NCBI GenBank assembly: GCA_013368445.1
Contig: JAACJO010000024.1
Span: 310,001-374,000 of the forward strand
Direction: 5' to 3'
DNA: 64,000 nt
Source of the DNA: Leucocoprinus leucothites
Taxonomy: Eukaryota; Basidiomycota; Agaricomycetes; Agaricales; Agaricaceae
Below, piece after piece: positions 13,286 to 23,778 of the stretch (positions within the stretch are counted from its first letter, which is position 1; every line of letters begins with the position of its first letter). The translations under genes and the position numbers were made by a program. The notes under the pieces are model-generated. The model was not told the DNA's origin, did no database searches, and was given only the letters and a program-made list of their open reading frames with translations.

Positions 13286-14480
13286 TTATAGCTCTCGCCA
13301 CTCTCTCTTGGCTAACTCCATCTGGGAATCCTGTACTGCCTCCTCCATTGTTCTCAGCAGCATTGTCATCCCTAGAATCCTTTCTTGTTTGTCTATCTTG
13401 AAATGTGTTAGGTACATCTTTCTGAAGCCGGGAACAACTTTGTGAGGTGGATGGCTTGGGAAGTGGATAAGGTTCAAGGTTGTTCATCTGATCAACTAGG
13501 CACGAGGAAAACTGAATCAGAATGTTTACAATTCAGTCAATAAGACAAAACATACCCAAATCCTGGAGATCAAAAGGCCCTGTTATAATTGGAATACTGT
13601 CGGTGGGTATCATTTAGGTAAATGTTAATGATGCTCGTATCAGCCGACATGACGATTCATTCCACACCAGCAGCTTCTTTCTGTAGAGTATGTGCGCAAG
13701 TGCCAAGTCATGGACGTTGGTCCAAGCAGATGAATAGTACAGCCATTCCTTGGATTTGGAGGCGGTGTTCACAATGGCGTCATGTAGCCATCTCTGGGAA
13801 ACGTTAAGACTGGTAGGACCACCTGTGACTTCCTGTTTACAAGGCTACAAGATAATCTGAGTACGATCATCATGAGCTGCAGAGCGGTTGCTTACGCCAA
13901 AGACCTGGAGATAAAACCATGAGTACGAGGGTGTATGCAAGAGTACTGTGATTACTGACGACAGGAGGATTAATCGCAAATAAATCCCAGTTAATGTGTG
14001 ACTTGTGGTCTTTGACAAATTTCCAGGCAGCTAGCCATCTATCAAGGCAAAGCCAAGCAACAAGGACAGGGTCAAAAATAAACCTCTTTCTGAAACAGTT
14101 TTCAAGACGCAGTATCCTGGCTCAGGTTTTGCATTGACTCCATGTCGTTCAATGTCTTCAGTGGAGGCATCGTTCCAGTCTTCCTCTGAGAAAAGTGTTG
14201 GCTCACTGGGCTGAGCCATGATAGTGGTGCCTGAAGAAGCCGAGACGATATGTTTGATGCTCAATCTGTGGACTTCTGCTGGTCATTAATACGGGCTTGA
14301 AATAATGAGGGAAATATAGTATACCCGTGTTCAAGAGCACTCCAAAATCACAATGTTTCCCTGAACAGCCAGTTCCATGAATTCTGATTAAGTAGTATCG
14401 TCAGTATCAAAAACCAATATATAGATGAGAGGGGCTTCTACCTTGTGGGTTTGCAACATCTGGTGCAACAAGTACTGCTA

Positions 14481-15801
14481 CTCATGATCGGAAAAAGTAT
14501 TGAACATTATGTAAGCAACACGCTCCCGTGATGTCAAGGAACACATCGCGAAAGTGGCCATTCCTCGTGAACAATACATTATTACTTCTTCAAATGCTGC
14601 CTCATCAGACCTCTCATAGGGAGTATGATACTCCCAAAAAAAAATAGGCTTGTTGGAGCCTACAAAGCGACAGAAAATATTGCCAAAGCAGCATGTATAG
14701 AGCACATCAACTATCCAACTGCCAGAAGGATCATCCATAAATACCTGGAGACTGGATCGACATCAAATAAACCATGCTCAGGCCAACCCAAGATCTTAAC
14801 GGAGCGTATGGAACGACAAATTGTGAGGGAGGCCACAAAAAACTGCCGGAAACCATTCTCTGAGATTGCAAACAGTCTCAATCTACCTATCAGTGGGGAT
14901 TCAGTGCGGAAGGCTCTTGCACAGAGAGGATACCATCGCCGGGTTGCTAAGAAGGTCCCATTCCTGACCCAGAAGCACCACCAACTTCATCTCATGTGGG
15001 CTCAGCTGTTTAGGAAGTGGAAACAGCATCACTTCTCAAGCATCATTTTTTCGGATGAGTGCTATATATATATGGGGGACAAAGCTGGCCGTGTCTTTGT
15101 CACATGGCAGCCAGATGAAGTCCTTCATGATGACTGTGTAGTACCCCAGTTCAAGCAGTCTTCCATACGTGTAATGGTTTGGGGTTGCGTTGTTGATGGA
15201 AAGAAGGGACCTTTGGTTGTGTTGGATTATCCTGGGGGAAAAGGGGGTAGAATGACTTCAGCCCGCTATCGTGAGCAGGTGCTGGAGCCAATCCTGAAGG
15301 ACTTCTATAATGAAGTAGCCCAGGAGGTCGAGCCGTGTTTCAACAAGACAATGCATCGTCACACACGAGCAGGGCAACCCTATCTTGGTTTTTGAAGAAT
15401 CAGATCCCATGCTTTCCCCACCCTGCATCTTCCCCTGACCTCAATCCTATTGAGGGTGTTTGGCACGAGCTCAAGGAAATTATCCGACATTCACCACATC
15501 CCCCAACATCACTTGACACCCTCAAGGCAGCAGTACACCAAGCCTGGGATGAGCTATCGGTCAAGACAATTAATAAATATATTCACACAATGGAAAACCG
15601 TGTTCAGGCTGTTCTGAAAGCAAGAGGGGGGCATACACGGTACTGATTGATGCATAAAATACAATTAGATGTTGTTAATAGTCTCCCTTTTTTTTTCTTG
15701 TACATGTGGATGGTTGAGTGTACACAGTGGAATCTATTTTTTGTGCAGATCGAAAAAATGCGAAATATTATGTAATGATCAATACTTTTTCCGATCACGA
15801 G
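14481..15801 (+). mobile_element. Tc1/mariner DNA transposon
   Basis: 1,321-bp element with terminal inverted repeats of about 33 bp. The left end starts CTCATGATCGGAAAAAGTAT and the right end, reversed, starts CTCGTGATCGGAAAAAGTAT. It is flanked by TA dinucleotides (14479-14480 and 15802-15803), the target duplication of this superfamily. Comparison with unit 3 (CTGCCGTATGTTCG near 23390) shows that the TA sits where that copy has CG. The element lies in exon 2 of the unit 2 SDR-prime copy and carries one transposase gene in plus orientation. Confidence 0.93.
14625..15646 (+). pseudogene. Tc1 transposase, frameshifted
   Basis: Cut-and-paste transposase of the Tc1 family. The N-terminal helix-turn-helix region (IAKAACIEHINYPTARRI) is followed by a second DNA-binding helix region and then the DDE catalytic domain. 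Catalytic residues are Asp in FSDECYI (codon at 15054), Asp in FQQDNASSHTS (15347) and Glu in SPDLNPIEGVW (15452). The last two are 35 codons apart, which is DD34E spacing. The reading frame changes near 15330-15337: the N-terminal part is in one frame and the part from FQQDN in another, consistent with a one-base loss. Several positions where the family has Arg show Gln, Cys or His (SGQP for the usual SGRP), fitting CpG decay. It is probably inactive. Confidence 0.88.
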
Positions 15802-16168
15802 TATATGTTCGATCGCATCGACTCCTTTGACTGCCTCATTAAATGCTCCTGGCTGAATCTGAGTCAAGTCGAGACATAACAACGATCGTCGAGTCAGCGC
15901 CCCTTTGTTATGTCTTCAATCACGACATCGAACCCATCCGATCCAAAGTCCTTTTTCCGAAAATATTCCGTCAAATATTTGCCTTTACTCTCAGAACGGA
16001 CTGCTCCTTGTACACAATAGCCCTGCTCGAGTAGCGTTTGAATAATCCACATGGCAATGTAGCCATTGGCGCCAGTTACCAAAACTTTTCTCGGAGCCGC
16101 TACGGTAGTCATTGTGAGTGGGGAGCGACAAAAAGGCAGTCAGGTTCGACGGCGTAAAACCTGCCAGC

Positions 16169-16178
16169 TTATATATCT
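16169..16178 (-). promoter_or_regulatory. TATA box, unit 2 SDR-prime
   Basis: GATATATAAG on the minus strand, 57 bp upstream of the ATG at 16112. The distance is identical to that in unit 3. Confidence 0.5.
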
Positions 16179-17690
16179 AACCGGTCCCATAGCCTATGGG
16201 GTCACGTTGAGAAGAGCTCAAAGTGCCGATGTGATCATAATTTCAGAGGTGATAATCGTTACATATAGACGTGGATAACGAGGCCAAGTGGCAGCTTTGC
16301 CGAGCAAAGACGGGTGTACCAGTCAATCCAAGAGCCGGTCGTGCTTATCAAGTCATCAACGTGATCTATTTTCAGCAAAAGCTTCTGCAAGATACTGAGG
16401 ACACATACCTTGAAAACACTTTATCCATTGACATGGGTGTATCGAAAGACCAACAGGAGAGATAAATTGTTTGAGAGTTTTGCAGGCGCTGGGTTTTCTT
16501 CGCAGCTGCTGAGATTGGAGAAAGTTGGACTCCTTCGTCACTAAACTAGGATAGGGGATGGCCATTGTGACGTATGCGGCAATTGTTTGTGGAATTGGGA
16601 CAAGGGCCGTATTCGGCGATCCGACGACCAACTGAAGAGCACGTATCTGACTATGCAAAGATACTTTCCCTCTATCACATCGCAGGCTAGAATGGGAGGA
16701 AGCGCATCAAGAGCAAATTTAACCAAAGAATTGGGAGACACCCGCCATGAAAACACACGCTGTCGATCATCACTATCCATACAGCACAATGCAGAACTCT
16801 AATTTAGGCTTCCCTTCCCATCATTTTGTAGCAAACCCATCTCGATGGCGATAGTTAGGTGGAATGCGAACGAAAAACTAAGTATTGGCGCGTAGGTCGG
16901 GGTGAAGCTGGACACTAGAACGTCTCTAAAGAGTTTAAAAACCCAGATGGCGGAATTTCGGGAAATAGGCAAGAGAACGCACCATAGACAACGCACACAC
17001 CTCCCCCTGAGTGTCGTATCACGATGCACAGGCTTATAGCTCAGCCCTAAAGGTTATAGATGCGAGGAAATGTTTTCTCCACATATAGGCCAATAGCATG
17101 GTCGACCTCGTGGTGGCCACGGCATCGTTGGGATATGACGTTGAGGATATCATGCGCATTTGAGACGGACGCTTTTGCAGAGGCTTAGAGCCTTGATATT
17201 ACTGCTGACACGCTATAGATGAACAGTGCCGAACGTTGTGTGTTTGTGCGGTGAGGGTACATGTATTGTATCAGAACGATGAGGGTAGTATCGCAAGTAG
17301 CGACAGTGTCATACACGTGAGAGAATGGTAGAACATCGGATCTCGGGGAGATTTATCATGAAACAGTGTGCCGTTTATTATCGCGGCCCATACCAGCATG
17401 ACGTAGAACTCCAATTCGGGTTCCTTCCTCACGTCTTTTTGCAGAGAACCCATCTTCGATGTCAATGGTTGGGCGGAATGTGGACGAAGAAATCGAGCCT
17501 TGAGGAGTAGAAGGAAAAGCAATGCGCTAGATTGTCTCTAAACAATATATAAAAACAGGGTGCGGAAACCAGGAGATATACCAGAGAGGAATAAGCAGAG
17601 AGAAGCCTTTCCAGGTCCGGGGCCTTCCCCGCAAGTTACGCGGTCACGTGACCTGGATATACATCAGTGTTCGCTCTTCTGGCGTTTTCC
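16179..17690. other. Unit 2 tail spacer
   Basis: No convincing gene. 16271-16850 matches 23860-24420 in unit 3, and 17210-17330 matches 24815-24940 (GTGAGGGTACATGTATTGTA). Minus-strand open frames near 16541-16789 and 24149-24412 share a stretch (ISWS / FSWS, DALSPFLAC / DALPPILAC), but the similarity is that of the DNA and no start, splice pattern or family is recognisable. Confidence 0.4.
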
Positions 17691-18039
17691 TTTACGTTCT
17701 TCAAGTGAGCCAACCTCGTACAATTGTCCGGTTAGTTTTAAGCATGCTCTTTATTTTGATTGGCTTGCTAGTATCTAGTGCTTAGGTGTGAGTAGGCTTG
17801 GTCTGTTGGCGGCATCGTCGCAGTGTGTCCCTCTCACCTGTAGCCCCGTCAATCGTCCGGCCGTGCCCAGAACAAGCCTTCCAGGAGATATCCAATAAAT
17901 GATTTAGAAATGCGCCGACGATTGTTTGTCTTTTGTATGGCTTTCGCTATATTTATTTCACCATCACTCACCGCCTTTCCCATAACTCTGGACAGATGTA
18001 CACATGAACATCAGCGCCTCTTCCTGCCGCCGTCGTTCC

Positions 18040-19410
18040 TGGCCTTCTATGTTAATCCTTCAACCGGGATACTCCATCAGAGGGGCAGTTTGTATGACTA
18101 ACAGGGGAAAACAACTCGAAAGAGGGGTTTGGGCCGGATAAGCTTGAAGTGGTTGTTGTGAGCGATATTGTTAGGGTGAGTTCACGATGATTCTACGAAA
18201 TGTGCCTATCTCAGCCATGGTGTGATCAGGTGGGAGCATTCAAGGAAGCAGTCAAGGATGTCAATGTTATTAAACATGCGGCATCGCTTCTTGCTGTAAA
18301 TATCGTCAATCCTCAGGGTACGCTCTTTATTTAACATCATACTTTTCGCCGGGCTGACCCAATGATCACTCAGGATATATCAAACCCGCAATCCAGGGAG
18401 CTCTCGGTATCCTGCAAAGTGCTGTCAATCACGTGTATGCTCGCATCTGCTTTTATCGTCATACTAATAATAAATTTAGTTACAGGCCAGGTGTTAAATG
18501 TATTGTCATACCATCGCCGTTGCGGAGCAATCATGGCACCCTCGCCCAAGGCGTCAATCTTTTACGGAGAGCTGTCAAAGGGGTAGAGAAGAACGGTATG
18601 GATTCATCAACCTATGTGGCAAACTTCGAAGACCCTCGCAGAGAAAGGCTTGTTTGACTACCCACATTTTATCTACTTAAATTCTCATCCCGATTATAGC
18701 CGCATGGGAGTTCTACGAGGAAAACAATGTAACCTGGGAGTTGATGGTGATCAGCCCGCAATTCGTAAGTCCTCCACTGCCATGCTCTTCCCTCACTTAA
18801 CCTAGCTCTTGGTGTTCGTTCTTACTCCTCTAGGCTTTCGGGCTAAGTTCTTCGCTATGCTCAAAATCACCTCCGTACTCACATGTATGCGCTCTAACTT
18901 AGCCACCAATCCATGAAATCACCGGTGGGCCCGCCAACCTGAACATGTCTCTCAGGGTATGGTGCGGTGCCATTGTTGGCGATGGGCTGAAGGCCCAAGA
19001 GTTCCTTCACACCTCTAATTCCTGGATCGCTGGGTCGATGTGCGCGATACTGCATTGGGTTATATCCTGGCATTGCAGAAATAAGGAGCGGCGAGTGAGA
19101 GGATAATCGCGTGTTCTGGTAAGTGTCAGCATAATAACTTGTTGCTTTATTTCTAATCCATCTCATCGTATACTAGGTGCTTACAATTGGCAAGAATGGT
19201 GTATGTCTTCCTCTACTTTCGCCTTTTGTGGATCATCACGATTCAACCTTATCCACTTCCAAATCACTTCCCTGAGCAGAGGTTTCCTGGGCATGAGACG
19301 ACTTACATGATACAACGTAACAGGGTAAAAGAAAGAGAATTTTGGGAAACAATCTAAGGACGAAGGAGGAAACCATCCGCAATACGTTGGAAATCTTGTG
19401 GCTAGAGGAG
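18040..19410 (+). pseudogene. SDR pseudogene, unit 3
   Basis: Copy of 1096-2631. It has the same kind of N-terminal deletion as the unit 2 copy: the flank joins directly to CAACCGGGATACTCCATCAG, so start codon and Rossmann motif are missing. Further indels disrupt exon 1 and the catalytic exon, where the YRASK region reads YVANFEDP across a frame change. The 3' exons near 18900-19400 are recognisable but frameshifted. Confidence 0.85.
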
Positions 19411-19523
19411 GGTAATACATGCATGAATCATGGGACCTAGCGTTGTGTATTACAAGAAATTACAAACTATTTATACCATTTGAGACCTAGACAGATGGCG
19501 GGCCCATATTAAAACTATGACCC

Positions 19524-21798
19524 TCAAAAGTCCCAGTTCGCGGGAAAAGATTTACGGGTCGAAGACCGTCTATTCGACGAGTCGTTTAATTTCTTCTGTA
19601 ACTCATCTTTTTTGCTTTTTGAGGATTCTCCCCTCTTCGCGGCAGCACATGCCTGAGAGAAAACTACCTGTTCCGTGCTTGAGCAGCGCCACCACTGAAA
19701 AGCACTTCTTACCCGCCAGTAGCAGCAGAAATCTGATAACTCTTCAATGGGATGAACTTGCAGAATCAGCTTGAACCAAGGGATATCTGGAGTAGTCGAG
19801 GTTGTTAATATCTTGGTTGAGCGATCGGGTACCAATAATAGGCTGTCGATCTCGCGCCAGAGGTGATCCAGCATATTGACATGTCCGAGGAGATTCTGAA
19901 ACTTGGAGTCCGATTGACCCTTCTCCAGAATTTGTTGTAGGTCGGAGAGCAGAGGAGACGTAGAGCACCACCGGAAGACCGTGAGATGCTGCCCCATTCC
20001 CTCTTTCGTCCAGCCCGTTGGCAACAGCCTCTTAGCGAGATACAACAATGGCGTGTGCGAATGTTGGGCTATCCCAAGGCAATCGTGGGGCTGAGAGGGG
20101 GGGCAAGTATGTTGTACAATTTGTCGATCTTCTATACAAGCTGCATGCTCGATCAGGTTATGAACGAGACAGTTTATGCACTCCAAGTGTTCTTTGGCAA
20201 GTGTCAGTAATAGGTTCAGTTTAAAAGGAAGCTGGGCTAATGACCAGGAGCCTCCTCCGTTACAGGGTAAAGGCTATTACCATGAGAGGGGTAGACCTCT
20301 TTTAGCTGAATATCGAATTATCAACAATCAAATCCCTCGTGAGCTTCAGCATTATTATACAGTACCTGAGAGGCGAGGTTTTTGAATTTCTCTATCTGAG
20401 TTGTTGCCTTGTCCTGAGCACTGACCAAAGACTCATGGAGGTTAGAAACCGGCTGAAGTGCCTTCGTCGGATCCCTGAGGAGGAGTGCAGCAGGTATACG
20501 CCATGCAATGTGAACATATAACTTGAACCGCAGTGCTACTAGTTCATATGTAAACCCGAGAATTGAGGTATATGATCTAATAGCTTCATTAAATAGATGA
20601 CCCGAAGTCATGCTGGATTGAGTGTATATCAGAAAATGCTTCAACGTCCGAAGGTGGATATATCAACGCACGGGAGGGGTTCCGCAAAGTACACAATGGC
20701 TGAAAGCACGTCTCGGTCGAAGACCAGGTTCAATTCTTCGTAAGACATATGGTCACTCTTGATGTACCAGGTCGCCATGTCTACGAGATGGTTGTTCTTC
20801 CCACATAAAACTTCATCTTCTACCATCCCCTTATTAACATTTTCAAATAGGGGGTGACTGAAGATCCGCAAATGTTGCTCCAAGGGCTTGAACCACAGTC
20901 TTGCGCAGATCCCAACCTATAGATTGGTGGAGAATACTGTCAGCCTCCACAACTGCTCGAGAGAACCATTACAGACCTGAGCGATAAGCTCTTCACATTC
21001 GGAAATCGGACGATCACAGAGCCCTATATGTTTGGAGGCAAGGGGCCTGTGCTCCTGAGGCTCTCGTAGTGGTTCACCTCCCACCAGGTCTTCATGCGAA
21101 CCAGACAGTCTTCAACTGGAAGAGCGTTACGAGTAGTCAAGGAATCAGGATAAAATTCGAAAATTTCTTGAAACAAGACATCGGTGAACTAGGATGTAGT
21201 TAACCACTTGCTTCAATGCTACTTACGGAGTTCGCGCTCTGCCTCGATCCCCTTGTTCGTTTCATCAGCTAGTGCAGCTTCCACCCTCTCTAGTGGTAGC
21301 TCCATACATTTACGAAGCACCTTGTAACAGGAAAGCACCTTAACCATGAGGCACAATGAAAGATAGTAGATATATATACCTCATTATCCGCAGCCCGTAT
21401 TTCCCGGTTCGTTTCAATAGTATCTTCAATCACATGCAAGACACCATCATAGGGGTGAATCTCGATGCTCGCCAAGCTTTGGGAGGTTAAACTCTGTAGA
21501 GCTTTGATGATGGCATCCGCAAGAGAGCAAGATATATCCATGAAGCCAAGAAGCTTGGTCGCAAACTCCATCGAGGAAGACGCAAGTTCTGGGAAGCAGA
21601 GCTCAGAGTCCACACGACGAGAAGGATTCACGGATTCAGGACCGCTTAAATATCCAGGAAGATCAGAGATGCAATACCCAAGTTCGTACTGTGAAAAGAA
21701 ACTCACTAATTCTCGGCACTGGACACGAGAGAATAGACAGTGATGTTGTAGTCCTCCGTAACCTCTAAGAAAGCTTCGAGTGGCGTCATAGTCGCCAT
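19524..21798 (-). pseudogene. 639-aa protein pseudogene, unit 3
   Basis: Copy of 2845-5152, ATG at 21798. The exon equivalent to 4528-4341 has a 2-bp insertion near 21023 (GAGCCCTATATG against GAGCTCTGTG in unit 2), which shifts the frame and brings a TAG into frame. Other exons, including a long intact last exon (19524 to about 20180), remain open, so the break looks recent. Confidence 0.75.
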
Positions 21799-22196
21799 AA
21801 TGTGAGGTTCTGGAGTGAGCAGAGCGAGAGGCCGTGATGGATCTACCTACCTGCTCTTATACCGCTGGGAGACTTAGGATATTAATGAACATATTTCTGT
21901 GTAAGTAAGTACGTATAGGACTGACATGAGTCGCATGGCTGACGAAGTTAAAATGATTGATGACTGGGGCATTGCGGTACTGAATGTTCCCACACACTGC
22001 CATGGAGCCAAATGGCAGGATATCCCACACTACAGTCGAGTCTGTCTTAACTGATAGGCCTCCGTCACGCCCTGGAGCTATCAGTTTTGACTGGTATTAC
22101 TTTTGAAATATATATATATAATAATAGCAATATTCTTGTATTATCAAGCGCCAAAGAATATGTTGTGCTACACAGTCTTTGGTTATTTAATAGCTC
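21799..22196. other. Spacer, unit 3
   Basis: No gene seen. Contains an AT-rich run (ATATATATAT near 22110) not shared with the other units. Confidence 0.4.
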
Positions 22197-23712
22197 TCAC
22201 CACCCTCTCCCAGCAAACTCCATTAGGGAGTCACGTACAGCCTCTTCCATGGTCCTCAAACTGGATCCCGTCATCCCCAGAATCTTCTCTTGTTTGTCCG
22301 TCTTAAGACGTATTAGGTACGTCTTTTCGAACCCTGGGATACCTTTGTGAGGGGGATGACTCGGAAGTGGATAAGGCTCAAGGCTGTTCGCTGTATCAAC
22401 TGGACGCGAGGGAAAATAAGTCAGAATATTTACAGTCCAGTTGGCAAGTTTAGTATTCCGAGAAACGTACCTAAGTCCTGGAGATCAAAAGGCCCTGTTA
22501 TAATCGGAATACCGTCAGTGGAGATTATTTAGAGGAATGTTGATAATGCTCATACCAGCCGACACAGCGATTCGTTCCCCACCAGCAGCTTCTTTTTGTA
22601 GTGCTAGTACGTGTGCAAGCGCCAAGTCGCGGACGTCAATCCAGACAGATGAATAGTACAGCCATTCCTTGGATTTAGAAGCGGTGTCCACAATGGCGTC
22701 ATACAGCCATCTCTGGGAGACGTTGAGACTGGTAGGACCACCTACGACTTCCTGTATGCATGGCTACAAGATAATCAGAGTATGATTTTCATTGGCCTCG
22801 GAGTGATCGCTTACGCCAAATACCTAAAGATGAATTCATGAATACGAGGGTGTGCGAGGGGTACCGCGAATACTGACAACAGGAGGATTAATCACAGCTA
22901 AATCCCAGTTAATGTTTGATTTGTGATCTTCGACGAATTTCCAGGCAGCTACCCATTCACTAAGACAAAGCCAAGCGAACGTAAAAGGACGATAAACAAA
23001 CCTCTCTCCGAAATAGTTTTCGAGGCACGGTATCCCGATTCAGGTTTTGCGTTGGCCCCGTTCTGTTCAATGTCCTGGACAGACTCATCATTCCAGTCTT
23101 CCTCTGAGTAAAGTGTTGGTTCACTGGGCCTAGCCAAGATAGCGGCGCCTGAAGAAGTCAAGATGATGCGTTTGACGCTCGATCTGGATTTCTGCTGGTC
23201 AACAAACACGGGTTTGGAGTAGTGGGAAAGATATAGTATACCCATGTTCAAGAGCGCTCTGAAGAATTCCAACGGTTCCTTGAACAGCCGGTTTCATGAA
23301 TTCTGATTGATTAGTATAGTCAGTATCAAAAATCGACATATTAATGTGAGAAACCTCTACCCTGAGGGTTCGCAACTTCGGATGCAACAGGCGCTGCCGT
23401 ATGTTCGATCGCATCGACTCCTTTGACTGCCTCATCAAACGCTCCTGGCTGGATCCAAGTCAACACGAGACATAAAAAGTAATTGTCAAATCTGCGCACC
23501 TTTGTTATGTCTTCAACGACCACAACCTCAAGCTTATCTGATCCAAAGCCCCTTTTCCCAAAATATTCCGTCAAATATTTACCTTTACTCTCAGAACGGA
23601 CTGCTCCTCGTACACAATAGCCCTGCTCGAGGAGTGTTCGAACAATCCACATTGCAATGTAGCCATTGGCGCCAGTCACCAAGACTTTGCTGGGAGCCGT
23701 TACGATAGTCAT
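22197..23712 (-). CDS. NAD(P)-dependent SDR oxidoreductase, SDR-prime (intact copy)
   Basis: Extended SDR of the same group as the gene at 1096-2631, but a distinct paralogue on the opposite strand. Nine exons join in frame: 23712-23500, 23448-23361, 23302-23242, 23183-23002, 22948-22878, 22823-22815 (9-nt microexon, Val-Phe-Gly), 22763-22556, 22494-22471, 22399-22197, giving 352 aa. Exon lengths 1 to 8 are identical to those of the plus-strand SDR (213, 88, 61, 182, 71, 9, 208, 24 nt), which shows common descent. Motifs are VTGANGYIA for nucleotide binding, IILTSSGAAI, YRASK as the catalytic Tyr/Lys pair, and SSVWIDVRD. The C-terminus ends in AGRGW. A TATA box lies 57 bp upstream. It is the only intact copy of this paralogue. 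Likely a cytosolic carbonyl reductase; substrate unknown. Confidence 0.88.
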
Positions 23713-23768
23713 TGGGGTGAGAGGCGGTAAAGAGATAGTCAAGTTCAACGACGTAAAATCTCGCCCTC

Positions 23769-23778
23769 TTATATATAC
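23769..23778 (-). promoter_or_regulatory. TATA box of intact SDR-prime
   Basis: GTATATATAA on the minus strand, 57 bp upstream of the ATG at 23712. The same motif and spacing occur in unit 2. Confidence 0.55.

Larger units (their letters stand above)
13286..16112 (-). pseudogene. SDR-prime pseudogene, unit 2, split by Tc1
   Basis: Copy of the gene at 22197-23712. Exon 1 (from ATG 16112) still reads [20 protein letters not shown], so the Rossmann motif survives. Exon 2 is split by the transposon at 14481-15801. The catalytic motif reads YCVLK in place of YRASK, keeping Tyr and Lys. The original TGA stop is changed to CGA, so the frame runs a few codons further to about 13286. The catalytic region and C-terminal exons are otherwise recognisable. 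Confidence 0.85.
8576..17690. repeat. Tandem unit 2 (about 9.1 kb with Tc1 insertion)
   Basis: Second direct copy. It is longer than unit 1 because of the 1,321-bp transposon at 14481-15801; without it the length is about 7.8 kb. None of its three genes is intact. It is the unit with the heaviest CpG-to-TpG/CpA change. Confidence 0.9.

Noticed and set aside
14478..14738. 86-codon minus-strand ORF at the transposon left end
   Set aside because: It spans the inverted repeat and the antisense of the transposase start; no similarity and no conservation.
15604..15882. 92-codon minus-strand ORF across the transposon right end
   Set aside because: Chimeric frame of transposon and SDR-prime DNA.
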